Below are positions 44,501-55,857 of a stretch of DNA of 64,000 bases, one piece after another. This DNA comes from Pomphorhynchus laevis (taxonomy: Eukaryota; Acanthocephala; Palaeacanthocephala; Echinorhynchida; Pomphorhynchidae). Made by a program: the position numbers and the translations under genes. Numbering within the stretch: position 1 is the first letter of the stretch; every line of letters starts with the position of its first letter. The stretch spans positions 55,091-119,090 of the forward strand of contig WNNJ02000524.1 of assembly GCA_012934845.2 (NCBI GenBank). The letters are read 5' to 3'. Under the pieces are notes generated by a model that searched no databases, was not told the DNA's origin, and was given only the letters and a program-made list of their open reading frames with translations.

Positions 44501-47500
44501 GGCCCATTTGCGGATAGCATTTATTTTAATTGTTTAATAAAAATAATCCACCATTTTTAATAATTTAAATTAGTTTTATAAAGTCCCCTGTTTGTTTCTT
44601 TGCTTTGCAGCAAATTGCGATAATTTTAGATACGTAACGTAGTTAAATTTTGTAAATTACAATATCCTGTTACATATTGTCGGTAAAACGATAATTTCGA
44701 ATTAAAATACCTTATCAATAGGTGAAAAATAGACTATTTGTATAAAATTTATTTCTCTATGAAGAAAAGTTTTGGTTTTTATAAATATACGATTATCACA
44801 CAATCATTTAGGCGAATTATAATGCAACGAGATCCGAATTCGATAAGTGAATATCCGATTTTATCACAGAACAAAAGTTATTTAATAAATCATTTAATGC
44901 CATACTTTGATCTACACAGAGCATGTCATCTGTGAACAAAACATCTGTAATGTAATGGATAACAAAGATAATTTTTGTCGTGAATATAATTGTCAAGTAA
45001 AATCCTATTTTAAAATCTAATTTTAACCAAAAAGCATCATTATAATCACATACCATCACGAAAACAGCTTATTCGATATAGAAAGGGTGTTTTAACAACG
45101 AACGCGAATATATCATCAATGAATGTGTTTAAAGCTTTGTATGTCATCATCCGCCATGGTAAGTGTGCAACAGACTTCAGTTTATAGTTTATGAACAGCT
45201 GAGGCGTCATCATTATAAAGCCTAAAAAGAATTAGCTAAAAATTAAAATTGGACACTAACGCACCAAACGTAAGCAAAAATCCGTAAATCATATTAAGAA
45301 CCCATGAGTACCAGCCTTTGTGTTCATTATATATTAATGAATAAACTGCGTAAGAAGCAACAAGTGGAAATAGAACAATCGATAGGTATTTAAATGCAGT
45401 CTAAACACAGGAAAGAAAATAATTAGAATACAATAATAATTAAAATTTCTAATTAGTATAATAATTAGAAATAATAAGTAAAACATTTGAGAATTTGTGA
45501 TGACTTCTGTATATACGACTTGAAATGTTGGTATATGTAAAACAGCAGACAAAAAAAGCCATAAATTTGTAATAGTTCATTTTATTTTGCAATAAATTAT
45601 TAGATAACAAAAATTTGTTATGTTAATAATTTAACATATTTTTTAAAACAACATGTAAAAACGAATATTTCAATAAAGATAATGAAGTAAAAGTAAAAAC
45701 AATTTTACTTCACTTTAGTGAAGTTAAATTGCGTAGTAAAATTAAACTCATATAAGCAACTGCTGCATTGTACTATCAGAAAGATAAGATCAGAATGATA
45801 CGATCAGAAAGATAAGATCAAAATGATCGGATCAAAATGATGCGATCAGAATATTACGATCAGAAAGATAAGATCAGAATGATCGGATCAGAATGATACG
45901 ATCAGAATGATACGATCAGAATGATACGATCAGAATGATCGAATTAAAATGATGCGATCAGAATGGTACGATCAGAATGATACGATCAGAATGATACGAT
46001 CAGAATGATACGATCAGAATGATACGATCAGAATGATACGATCAGAATGATACGATCATAATGATACGATCATAATGATACGATCATAATGATACGATCA
46101 TAATGATACGATCATAATGATACGATGGGAATGATACGCTCAGAATACTATGATCAGAATTATACGATCAGAATGATACGATCAGAATGATACGATCAGA
46201 ATGATACGATCAGAATGATACGATCAGAATGATACGATCAGAATGATACGATCAGAATGATACGATCAGAATAATACGATCAGAATAATACGATCGGAAT
46301 ATTACGATAAGAAAAATAACATCAGAATGATCGGATCAAAATGGTGCGATCCTAATGATACGATCAGAATGATACGATCAGAATGATACGATCAGAATGA
46401 TACGATCAGAATGATACGATCATAATGATAAGATCAGAATGATCGGATTAGAATGATACGATCATAATAATCGGATCATAGTGATCATATCATAATGATA
46501 CGATCAGAACTTATTCATGTAATAACAATATGGTTATCAATTCCGACGATCAACTTTACTGTTGTTGTTTAGACTCTTTTACATTAAACATATGTATGAC
46601 AGTGTAAAACACTATAGAGCGTGATTATTTCGGACATGGTAAGTAGAACCGGACTCTCAATCCTTACGACTTTTAAGCATGCTTGTACTGTGGCATTTGC
46701 ATTATGAATAACGTCAATAAAATACAACATTGAGATATAATCACAAAAGACTCGTCATTTGTTTGAAAACCAAAATATCTCAGGTTGTGTAAAAGCTACA
46801 CTCAAAATTTGGTGTAACATCAAATTTGTGAGAGTTAAAAAAATAGAAATCGCCACATCCCGTTTTCTTATTGGATAGACATTTCTTCGCATATGTCAGA
46901 TTAAACAAAATTGCTTTATCGATTAGCCAATATTTACTTTTTTAACATAACTAGTTCAAAAACGATAATTAACTGCTGCTTGATTTAAATAAAATGACTG
47001 CTTTTATAAACAAAGTATTCAGAAACTCATCAGAGATACCTTGTCGTGTTCGCTCGTGGAAGATTTCTTGTATGAAGACTTGAATTCCATTTTAATGTGT
47101 GGAAATATTCCAAAAAAACTTTTTGATCGGTCAATCTTTAAAAGAACAATATTAATAGGGACAGCAAAAACGAAGAGTCTGTAAAATTAAATAAAAACAT
47201 TTAAAGCATTGCAAACACTATATATTCAGCGGTAAGTCATGAGTTAAGTATCAAAGTCGATGTAATTTTCATATAATCAATAAATACGGTTATTTAACTT
47301 TATAATTGGAAAATATTTTCAGAAAGAACTGAGGCCTAACAGCTCAGGATAGCAAAACAGTCACTTACAATTGAGTAACAAGTGACAAAAACTTTAAAAA
47401 CTTCTAACTGGTGAAACTATTAGATTCACCAGTTAGATCTGAAGATAAGGAATAGATAAGGCATAATGACATTGTAGAAAGACAATGGAAATGTTGAAAT

Positions 47501-50500
47501 GTTTTACACATTACAATTTGAAAAATTAGAAAGTGGAAAACTTGTATAAACTTATATAATTAAGTGAAATTGCTAAATACTAACCGAAATATTCAGAAAC
47601 GATCAGGTAAAATGAAGAGACAAAATTACTTTGATATGTCGCTAGTAACTGCTAGCATCTTCAGAGATTAGAAAAGTTTCTAATTTCTAAAGATGCCAGT
47701 AGTTACATGCAAATTATAAAAAAAATTTTGTTAACTTTTAATTATACCTGATAGTTCCTTAATATTTTTAAATACATATCAAAATGGATATATTTCTTAC
47801 TAACCGAAATATTAAGAATTTTTGGAACTTTCCAAAATTCGATAAGCAGGCCAAACGCAACACTCATTCGAATAGCAAAGTTTGTTTGATTGTCAAACAC
47901 ATACAGGACTACGATTAAGCTAGTAAATATGTTGAACAACAGTGTACGAATTGAAAGTCCCTCCAGATTCGATCGATTCTTCCAGAACTGAATGTCTAAA
48001 AAAGTTAATAATTATATAAAACTTTTAAGTTTAATATAAAATAAACCGTTTTTAAAGGCGAGAATTTCGAAAAAGGTATGTAAAACTGAAACCAACATAG
48101 TCAAAGCAAGAATGTACGGATTCGTGTCAAGAATCGTTTGCTAAAAGCAAACGATAATAAAAGCAATGTTTACAAATCTAATACTTTCAAAACATCTTGG
48201 TCCATTGCATCATCATCTATGCTACCTAAGATGTTTGAGTACCATGATTTCTGCATTTCCTGTGACAGATATATTTGCCACTTCCAAAACTTTAACGGAG
48301 TAAACACCAAATTCAACTCTAAATTACTAAATAAAAATATTAATTTCAATTAAAGTAAACATTCGATTAAATAAAGATAAAACATTTATTATTGAACTAA
48401 TATTTTGAGAAATTTTAGTTTAGTAATAAAATATTTTAGTAAATAAATATTTAGAATGAACAATTGCATACACGGGCGAGTATCATCATTTGGTCGGCTT
48501 CATCAATTATCCTCGTGTGAATTCTTTAATCCTAGATGCAGCACTGCACACTACAATCAGCGTAGGTGGACCTCATCAGCAGTGAGCCTACGCCTACCTT
48601 TCGTGTTTCGGTCCTTTAATTATCTGCTGAAATTTCAATATCTGTCTATATTGACCGTCTTTAATATTGACCGTCAATATAAAATATTGAACCGTCTTTA
48701 ATCTTTATAAAATGGGAAATCGCAAATAAAATAATAATAAATTGTAATTAATGAACAAAGATAATGAACAAAATTGTGGTACCGAACAGAATTTATAAAA
48801 GTAGTGAATAAATCCAGGTAGTGAACCAGATTATCCAGATAGTGAACTAACTTATCAAGATAACGAAAAAATCAAAGTGAAGAAATTTACCCAGGAAGTT
48901 TTATTCTTAATAAAACTACCTGGATAGAGGTACTTGAATATAGGATTTTTAGAGGTAATCATACGGATAACCTATAAAAATAATTTTTTATCCAGAAAGC
49001 CTTATTCTTAACAAAACCAATATTAATGATAAAGAAGGTGTATAGCTAGATATGAACATTAAAATAACATTAACTAAAACTACTATTAATTTATATCGTA
49101 AAGATGACATATTTAAATTTACAAGAAACATATTTTTGCATGAGCATTCATGCATACCATATAATATAAAATATAATACATTAAATAATGAAATTTTAAG
49201 AATTGCAACAATATGTAATGATATTGGCTTTCTTCAAAATCATTTGAATAATTTAATAGATACATATTTTAAACTAGGTTACTATAAAAATAACATCAAG
49301 CAGAAAATAGTAAAATATATAAATCAACACAATAATATAAAGAATAAATTTAAACTCTTTAGCGAAACATTTTTGTGTGCTCTGTATTATAATAAGGTAG
49401 ACTAAATAATCACATGTCATCAGAGGAAATACGTCATTAGCATGTATTTGGCCCCGCTGCTATGTTGGGTCGAGGAATAAGTGATAGAACCTGATTAGCA
49501 ATTCCTGCTAATGACCATTTGGTCATTCAACTTTTCAAAAACCTATTAGAATTCTTCTTGGATAACGTTTTTTATATTCTTATCTTATCTTTTGTGTTTA
49601 AGAAGTTCATTCTATGCTTAATATCTTTGCAAAAGCATAATAAAAGTTTAATAAAAATAAGTTTGAATAAAAAGTTTAATAATAAGTTTAATAAGTTTAA
49701 GAAGGAAAATAAATTTTTACTGCAAAATTCTGATTTATTAAGTTATTAAGTTGTGTAAAGTTATTCTGATTAAGATATTTAAGTTTATATATTTAAGCTA
49801 ATTAAGAGAATTAAGTTATTGATTTAAATATTTTTACAAAATATTAGTACAAGTGATCATTAAATGACCCGAAGACAAAACAATTGCATAGATGAGTTCT
49901 ACGCGATTAAAATACTTACGACAAAGTATCGTTGATGGGAAAATAGTCCGAGTTCAGATTCCAATAATTATTCAAATACAATATTGGAAAATAAGATTGG
50001 CTGCTATAATCAAATATGATGTCTATAAAACACAGTTTGCAAAATTCAGAAAAGTAAGAGATAAATTACATTGATCCAGTGGGGCATTAATTTTGCCAGG
50101 AACCCAAGCAGTCTGATCATCGACAGTATTAATTGTCAAGTTTGGATGCCAATGAGAAACAATTTCAACCAAATTTAGCTCTGCTTTCTATAAAATCAAA
50201 TCGTTGAAAATAAAAAAGGATTTATAAGAAATTAAAGACTAAAAAATAATAATAAATAACCAATTATTCTATAAATGCTAATTAATATCAAGCAATTAAC
50301 TGTTGTATCGACTTCTGTTGTAGTCGATAAATAGTTTATAATAAATTAAAAAATAAAGAAATATTTTTAATATAATTACATTTTGTACACTTTTGACTAA
50401 ATGAACATTTACTTGACTATAAACTGCTAATGTAAATGAATGACATTATAAATGGCAAAATAAATGACATGACTAAATGGTAAATTAAGTAATTTTAAAT

Positions 50501-52064
50501 TTTAATTTTCTTTTTTATTTTCTCGTTTATTTACAATTTGTCTAATTAATCTTACATTTAATATACTCTAAATTATTTTACATTTTTAATTTATAAAGTA
50601 AATTTTATTTCAATTTACATTCTCTTTTATTTAAGTATAAAGAATTTCAGAGCTGATCTTGTTCTTTAGACTTTATCAGTGTTTTTTTAAAAGCAAAGGT
50701 AAAGGCATTCCATTGCGAAATCATTCCATTGCGAAATCATTCCATTGCGATAGATTACGTAATCTTTGAATTGATTAAAAAGCTTGGATTACTGTAGAAA
50801 TCTAAAGCTATTAATATCTTTACTGTAAATATCTAAAGCTATTACTTGGTGATAAAAATCATGATTTTTTAAAATAAATTATTAAAAATCTGGTCAACCC
50901 TAATAAATTTATAAGGTAATCGATAAGTGATTGTTTCTAACAAATCGTTGAAAACAATTAATGATATTACATTGTGGAAACTTTATTTAAAGGTATTCGA
51001 TAATAAAACAAAAGTAAGCAGTTCCAAACTATTGTATTTTTGCGGGTTGTGTTCGAAAAAGAGTAATTCATACCTTTTGATAATCTTCATCCTTATCTGT
51101 TTCGCCTGTAAGTAGATTTTTTGTCTTCTTATAAACCCGTCTTTTGTATTTATTCAACACTACAAACGCAACAAAAAGTAAAAAACGTTTGGAAAGTAAG
51201 ATCACGTACTTATTTTGCGGTATACGTTTTTTGTATCGTAATTCAAATCCTTAGGGTTCGGAGATTGACCCGAGTGTACAACAAATACATGGATAAAAAC
51301 GGTACCATTGTTTGCAATGCTCTTAATAAAAAGTGCATTTATTAGACTTTTTAATAATTGCAAAAACGTACATCGGAGACACTGATGTTTCCAGATTTGG
51401 CAAAAATTCCATCCTTGTTCGGACCACATTTCCAGCAAGCAAATGGTATACGTTTCTCACACCAGAATAAATCATCGACATTAAATCGATTGTACTTGAC
51501 ATCAAATTCATTTTGATAAACGTAAAGATCCTAAATAAGATCAAAAGTTGTCCTAAAACGTTTGATTTTTAACAAAGTAAAACACAAATTAAAACCATTT
51601 TCCTATGAATTCGATAATTAATTTAATAAATTAAAATTTTGATCACTAAATTTACTTCAAATTCGATGAGAAAGCAGACTTACTAGAAGATCATTAGTCT
51701 TGAACATTGACTGATACGGAATGTCCACTTTTCCAGCAGGTTGGTTAGCAACATTGTTTCGGTTTTGATTTTGTTGCGGCTTGAAAAAGTGCATGACTAA
51801 GTAGAACAGGAGCATACGAAACATCATCCATTTAAGACGATCGAACAATGATGGTCGAGACGCATTCTCCGTTCTTGTGGATTCTGTAGAATCAGAGGCA
51901 ACAATCAGAGGTGGTGACTGAAGATCAGTGCAGTTCTCTATTGGCTACAAAAAAACCTTTTAATATCAATTTATTTAATTACAAAATACTTCAGGTGATC
52001 GATTGGATACAGTCATTCGATTACGCATCGATTCATCGTCGGATTGTGCGTCTTCGGTTAACAT
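41535..52064 (-). CDS. CLPTM1: CLPTM1, cleft lip and palate transmembrane protein 1 homologue
   Basis: Fourteen exons, 5' to 3' on the minus strand: 52064-51990, 51944-51684, 51530-51372, 51321-51210, 51159-51074, 50187-50070, 50022-49920, 48326-48185, 48140-48047, 47995-47805, 47135-47040, 45400-45265, 45221-45054, 41668-41535. They total 1875 bases (624 codons plus TGA; human about 669) and every phase fits. Diagnostic blocks include NKYKRRVYKKTKNLLTGET, EIVSHWHPNLTINTVDDQTA, YWNLNSDYFPIND, FTPLKFWKWQIY, LDTNPYILALTMLVSVLH, FEILAFKNDIQFW, MTPQLFINYKLKSVAHLPWR, ALNTFIDDIFAFVV and FIYLYQRWIYRVD then HSRVNEFG. The C-terminal half is multi-pass membrane. The family acts in the ER or plasma membrane, for example limiting surface delivery of GABA-A receptors in mammals. 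Introns are either 43-51 bp or 0.15-3.4 kb. The last intron (3385 bp) and introns 7 and 11 carry repeats and transposon scraps. Confidence 0.95.
41790..42137. repeat. Foldback element in the last CLPTM1 intron
   Basis: Arms at about 41855-41916 and 42074-42137 are inverted: GCTGCTGCACAACTGGATTA against its complement in CACTTCAATCCAGTTGGGCA, with GACTTTTGAGTCTCAT outside. The interior repeats GTGCAGCACC and its complement several times. It is preceded by a 110-bp module (TTTTCCCGCCAATTTATATT, GGAAGACTCAAACAGCATAA) that recurs at 42.47 and 42.79 kb. Confidence 0.7.
42145..42232 (-). pseudogene. PLE RT scrap (P family)
   Basis: The minus strand matches the LNKTN...YLDMNI region of P2 and P3 (TATCATTAATATTGGTTTTA against 7.27 kb) and is cut off at GGCTACCTGGATAA. 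About 90 bp. Confidence 0.45.
42233..43493. repeat. CLPTM1 last intron, dispersed 110-bp modules
   Basis: Two more copies of the CCCGCCAATTTATATTCTGA module (about 42470-42600 and 42785-42890). Each contains a short hairpin built from GACTCAAACA...TGACTTTTGAGTC. A partial foldback copy lies at 42560-42610. A short direct duplication of TATAATAAATTGGGAGAAAT lies at 43025-43080. No gene. Confidence 0.5.
43545..43662 (-). mobile_element. LINE A fragment, RT lead-in
   Basis: It matches LINE A at 18550-18660 and 30175-30290 (GACGCTCAAAGAGTTTAGAG, GTGAGATTGGACGGTACGAA). It has the undamaged version of the site that is a stop in A1 and A3. About 118 bp in the CLPTM1 intron. Confidence 0.65.
43850..44280 (-). 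other. Exon-like unidentified coding stretch in the last CLPTM1 intron
   Basis: The minus frame at about 44276-44088 reads FICPELYQTVSIVYSMDAQL, NIDYDVIYSRKGSTQSDI and NVIVVFHQANPQYPSLQ. A consensus-like GTAAGA donor lies at its end and a TATTTAG 43 bp further on. The codon pattern looks protein-like and I do not recognise the product. A second open stretch (44147-43851) overlaps a hairpin and is less convincing. Either a nested gene or a transposon remnant. Confidence 0.3.
44430..44515. repeat. Nested GGGCCATTATTTATAATGGCCC palindromes
   Basis: The motif GGGCCATTATTTATAATG, its complement, and a further inverted copy around CATTTTACAAATG form a compact multi-hairpin of about 80 bp in the CLPTM1 intron. 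Confidence 0.7.
45776..46510. repeat. 14-bp minisatellite in CLPTM1 intron 11
   Basis: A unit of AATGATACGATCAG is tandemly repeated about 50 times over 735 bp. Runs of variants (CATAATGATACGAT in 46045-46125; GATCGGATC forms at both ends) suggest repeated unequal exchange or slippage. It lies between exons 11 and 12 and is not coding. Confidence 0.9.
48456..48984. other. CLPTM1 intron 7, element end
   Basis: 48470-48620 is less AT-rich, with AATCAGCGTAGGTGGACCTC, AGCAGTGAGCCTACGCCTAC and CTTTCGTGTTTCGGTCC. The last phrase resembles 25530-25545. It looks like the 3' end of a retroelement, in minus orientation, but cannot be named. Confidence 0.35.
48985..49405 (+). pseudogene. P3: Naiad-like PLE RT thumb fragment
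   Basis: The plus strand starts in the LILNKTN...YLDMNIK region, then 117 open codons: IKITLTKTTINLYRKDDIFK, FTRNIFLHEHSCIPYNIKYN, GFLQNHLNNLIDTYFKLGYY and KYINQHNNIKNKFKLFSET, then a stop. It overlaps the region retained in P2 and extends it to the natural C-terminus. No GIY-YIG follows it, in keeping with an element whose nuclease is N-terminal. Antisense to CLPTM1, in intron 7. Confidence 0.65.
49410..49515 (+). repeat. R repeat, 5' part
   Basis: CAGAGGAAATACGTCATTAG, CATGTATTTGGCCCCGCTGC and GGTCGAGGAATAAG match the R 5' end closely. The 3' part is missing. Confidence 0.65.
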
Positions 52065-52274
52065 TTGTAATTCTTTCTATTCCACCAATTTATCACAGAC
52101 AAGCACCAAGAACTAGTTATTAGAACGTCTTAAACGCACGAAAAGATGATTACAAGATGCAAACTATTTTGATTATATTATATTAATTGAAAATGTGAAT
52201 TTTGTAAAAAATCGTATCAGCCAACTGTTATAATCTAAGGTCTGTTTTCCTGCATTAAACGTCATGTTTTACGT

Positions 52275-53195
52275 AATGTTTAACGTCATGCAAAACGCCA
52301 ATGACATCCTCGTATATGATCAAGCACCCGCCCATCGCATACACGATATCGCCATTTCTGCCTCCAAATGTCTTTCTTCCATCTACAGACGTCTATCCCA
52401 TCTCCATCTCGTTCTAAACACAGACAATTACAAAATCATGTAGATCCTCATCCGTCAACCCAGCATATTTCCTCCCCCTGTATCTTTTGCTTAATCGATC
52501 ATCTCCATAGTCCACAATCTCACTTTCTTAGGATTCCATTTCCATGATCACCTTTCCCTTAAACCCTTCGTACGCGACAAGGTCCGCTAGTCTAACTTAG
52601 TTCTCTGTGACATCCGCTGTATCCGCCCTATATAGACATCCGTTCTTGTATGTCTATTTTTCATCGCTTCTCTTCCATAAAATCGATGACTGTCTCAGCA
52701 TTTAAGCCAATTATCAAAAATCCATAAGCCTACCCCTACAAGGCACCATTAACTCCGCCGTTCGAGTCCTGTTACGTCTCCATCGCTTTGATCACACATC
52801 CACATATATTGCCCAACTCTCATGGCCCAACATCCGCATCCGTATACAACTACGCCTTCTTCTCGTAACTTTTCATCTCATCGCTGTCGGATCCCAATCA
52901 TTAATCAACCTCGCTTTCTTAGACGACGCTCGCCATACCTCGCTATCGCTGCGTTCCCGTCATTCCATTTTACTCAACGTTCCCAACAACTCCAACAACT
53001 ACGATATCCGATCCTTCCTCGTCACCACCCCACTCGCTTGGAAACTGCTCACTCGACGTCCGCCGTGCTCCCTCTTTTATAACATCCAAATACCTCCTCC
53101 GTTTTCACCTTCTCGACACTTGATTTAGATTTTTGATTTTGTTGTTGTGGTCATGTAAGCGCGCGCCGGCACGCATTTGTCACGTTAAAACAAAT
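52275..53195 (+). mobile_element. LINE B3, 5'-truncated and decayed
   Basis: The plus strand starts at RT motif C (MQNANDILVYD, where the YADD Asp pair is damaged). It runs through the thumb (SIVHNLTFLGFHFHDHLSLK) to the 3' stem-loop at 53140-53185 (GTGGTCATGTAAGCGCGCGC, CGGCACGCATTTGTCACG). Many stops; the oldest-looking B copy. Confidence 0.75.
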
Positions 53196-53199
53196 TTGT

Positions 53200-54035
53200 T
53201 TTCCTGAACTCTTCCATCTCCTTTCCCTTTCTTCTTGCAAAGTTTCAAAAATTCTCATTTCATTGCCCAACAAATATTCTCCTGCTAATCCTCTTCTTAT
53301 GTACTTACTTAAGCTTATTTGCCATTCGGTATCTACGCTTTAGACAACCTTGTTCAATTATTCTATACGCAGCAGCACTTTTCCGTCAAACTGGAAATCT
53401 TCCATTGTTCGCCCACTACTAAAAAACACTCTCTCGAATGTTCACTTTCGTTCTCATATCGTCCTATATATCTTCTCCCAACCTTATCAAAAGTCTTCGA
53501 ACGTCTTCTGCTGAATCAGGTTAATACCTATATTCTATCGTAAAATTTATATCCCTCGCTTCAATCTGCTTTTCGTTCTAATCATTCCACCGAACTAGCG
53601 TGTCACAAAGTCTTTGGTGATCTGCTACAATCACGAGATCATAAACTTTGTAGCGTCATAATATCCCTCGACCTCTCATCTGCATTCAACATCGTCAATC
53701 ATTATATTATTCTCTATCGATTCTGTTATGACTATGGATTCTCTAACTCAGCTGTAGCCTGGTTTTTCTCTTATTTATCTAGCCGTTCTTGCAGTGTTCA
53801 TTAAGCTTCTTCTGTCTCTCAACAGTCCTCTCTCGCACACGGTGTTCATCAAGATTCAGTACTAGGTCCCGTTCTTATCTCCCTTCTTCTCGGTGGTCTT
53901 TTTACAATAAAAAACACACAATTTTTATGTTATGCAATATGCTGATGAAATTCTTCTCTACTTTCATCTACCCTCCTCTCAAATCGATGATCTTGCATCC
54001 ATTTCTTTCGTTTGCCTCTTATCCGTTTCCCAGCA
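53200..54035 (+). mobile_element. LINE B4, A/B-type RT fragment
   Basis: Directly behind B3. Frames show YRPIYLLPTLSKVFERLLLN (53460), [20 protein letters not shown] (53570), [16 protein letters not shown] (53660, second Asp lost), a GVHQDSVLGP motif B remnant and MQYADEILLYFH (53940, YADE). It is cut on the right by LINE D. Confidence 0.65.
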
Positions 54036-55018
54036 CCTTTCGGAGAGACACCTATAACGCGTTTAACAAATCTCCATTGGCACCTGTCGATTTGGGCGAA
54101 GTTAGACGGAGACAAATCTTCCCAGAATGCAGGTAATCCATATTGAATTATAGGAAGAAGCATGATACGGAAGTAGCAAATAGCACCTTGGAATGAGAGT
54201 GAACCAATGTTGGAAGCATGAGAGGTTGCAATTGCAACTTTAGATGCTTTGCGGTCAAGATAAAGTTGGAACGACCATCTGGATGAAAGCAGAATACCTA
54301 AGTAGGTGTAGTTCTTACATAATTCCAGAGGGTGATTATTAAGTAATAGCTTGTCTGACCGGCGAATTGGGCCTCCCATACGGAATTTTATAATTTTCGA
54401 TTTCTTAATATTCACCTCTAATTGATTTATTCTACAGAATGCATCTAATGCGTTGAGAGAAAGATGCGATTCCATGAGATCACGAGATATGATGACAAGA
54501 TCATCAGCATAGAGAACTGATATGACATCTATGGAGTTTACACGAAGACATGAAGGTAGATCCGCTAAAAAGAAGGAGAATAACAGTGGGCTCAATGAGT
54601 CACCTTGAATGACTCCTCGGTTTGCGATTTAAGGCTAGGAGAATTGAAGGCCATCGAAGAGCAGAGTGTGTTCGGACGTAAAATTGAGCAGAGAACATAA
54701 AGGAAGCGATCATAGACGTTGGCTTGAGCAGCGAGTTTATTCAGCAGATGTTCACGGTTGATAAAGTCGAAAGCTTTCTTAAAGTCTATGAATATGACGT
54801 AAATGGCAGATTTTCGAGCAAAGCATGATTTTACCTCATGGCGAACCACCTTGATAGCGTCGATGGTAGAGCAGCCGCGAAGAAAGCCAAATTGCTCTGG
54901 TGGAAGTAAAGATTCGCGCAATGACATTAATCGATTTGCGAGGATGTGTGTGAAAAATTTGTATGCATGGTTGAGAAGGGTGATTACACGATAAGAGTCG
55001 ACGGAGGAGGGATCACCT
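54036..55018 (-). mobile_element. LINE D reverse transcriptase fragment
   Basis: Minus strand. SSVDSYRVITLLNHAYKFFT and EQFGFLRGCSTIDAIKVVRH start the RT. Then IFIDFKKAFDFINREHLLNK (motif A), a frame break near 54600, DSLSPLLFSFFLADL (motif B), VLYADDLVIIS (motif C), LEVNIKKSKIIKF and YTYLGILLSSRWSFQLYLDR. The two open parts are 54927-54592 and 54595-53930; the true RT sequence ends near 54036 where B4 begins. It differs from A/B, C and F, and resembles I/R1-type RTs in its GFLRG and QGDSLSP motifs. No endonuclease is attached. Related to D2 at 9.8 kb. Confidence 0.75.
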
Positions 55019-55150
55019 TATAAAGAATTAATATTGGTTTGAGCAAGTGTGACCGGAGCGGCGTGTTGAATCAGTTGATCAGAGATGTGACTGGATATGA
55101 TTTTAAATGAAGGATGTATAAAAAAAGGATTTATTTAAACGTGGCAAATA
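55019..55150 (-). mobile_element. LINE A ORF1 scrap joined to an A/B 3' tail
   Basis: 55019-55116 on the minus strand encodes HPSFKIISSHISDQLIQHAA, a piece of LINE A ORF1. Next to it is GGATTTATTTAAACGTGGCA and, a few bases on, a second TTTTAACGTGG. So two partial 3' ends are fused to an ORF1 piece. Confidence 0.5.
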
Positions 55151-55155
55151 TTATT

Positions 55156-55812
55156 TTAACGTGGTATATTATTTGGAAGTGTTGAGGTAGAGTAAGGAGA
55201 ATTAAGATAGGTTGGGGCATGAGTGACAGGAATAGAGTGTTGAATCACTTGATCGGAAATGCTACTGGAAATGATTTTGATGGAAGGATGTAAATTATTG
55301 AGAAGTGATACGGGGAAGGTCGAGTAAGAAGTACGTGAAGAGAATAAAGAAGTTTGAGATTTATTTAGATTGGGAGAGGAATAGGAAAGAGGAGGTACGA
55401 GATGAAAAGCTTTACCGTTAGCATTGTTAGAATGAGAAAGATTAATGGAAGTTTGGTACGTAGTTGAACGAGGAGTGTGTGAGAGAGTAGGTTCAATAAT
55501 GGGATTATATGATGCGACGTAAGGTGTTGATGCGAGGGAAACATCTAAAACAGCATTGATCTGAGTGGTCGTGTGTGATACAGTAGTAGATGAGCAGAAT
55601 AACTGTAGTAGTCGTACTGATGTACAAAAACCGCAAGTGAAATGTTTACGTTTATACACCGAGTGGTCGGATATTTTAACACGAACAAGTGTCCATATAT
55701 CGCAATCTTTGGAATCGCATCCAACTTCAAAGCTGGTATAACCATCATTGCATTCCGATGTGGAAGATTCTTGATCAGGAACAGGGATCTGAGATCGCGC
55801 TTTTTTAGGCAT
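55156..55812 (-). pseudogene. LINE A-type ORF1 N-terminal region with zinc finger
   Basis: An open frame of 218 codons. Residues 25-65 carry VGCDSKDCDIWTLVRV and FTCGFC, a C-x4-C...C-x2-C cluster with a conserved Trp that matches B2 ORF1. A long Ser/Thr/Pro-rich stretch follows, then FPVSLLNNLHPSIKIISSSI and HSIPVTHAPTYLNSPYSTST, which match ORF1 in A3 (60.1-60.3 kb) and B2. The frame ends where the element is truncated, before the RRM-like part. Probable nucleic-acid-binding coat protein of the LINE. Confidence 0.65.
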
Positions 55813-55857
55813 GACCTTTTATCGATAGATTGAGCTCAATCCGCAAGCGTAGCGAGC

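Noticed and set aside
44817-44944. Candidate last exon of CLPTM1 that fits the phase after 45054
   Set aside because: It lacks the family's FIYLYQRW...RVNEFG ending. The exon at 41668-41535 fits the same phase and carries exactly that ending.
45776-46510. Regular repeats resembling a CRISPR array
   Set aside because: Units are directly abutting 14-mers without unique spacers, in an intron of an animal gene.
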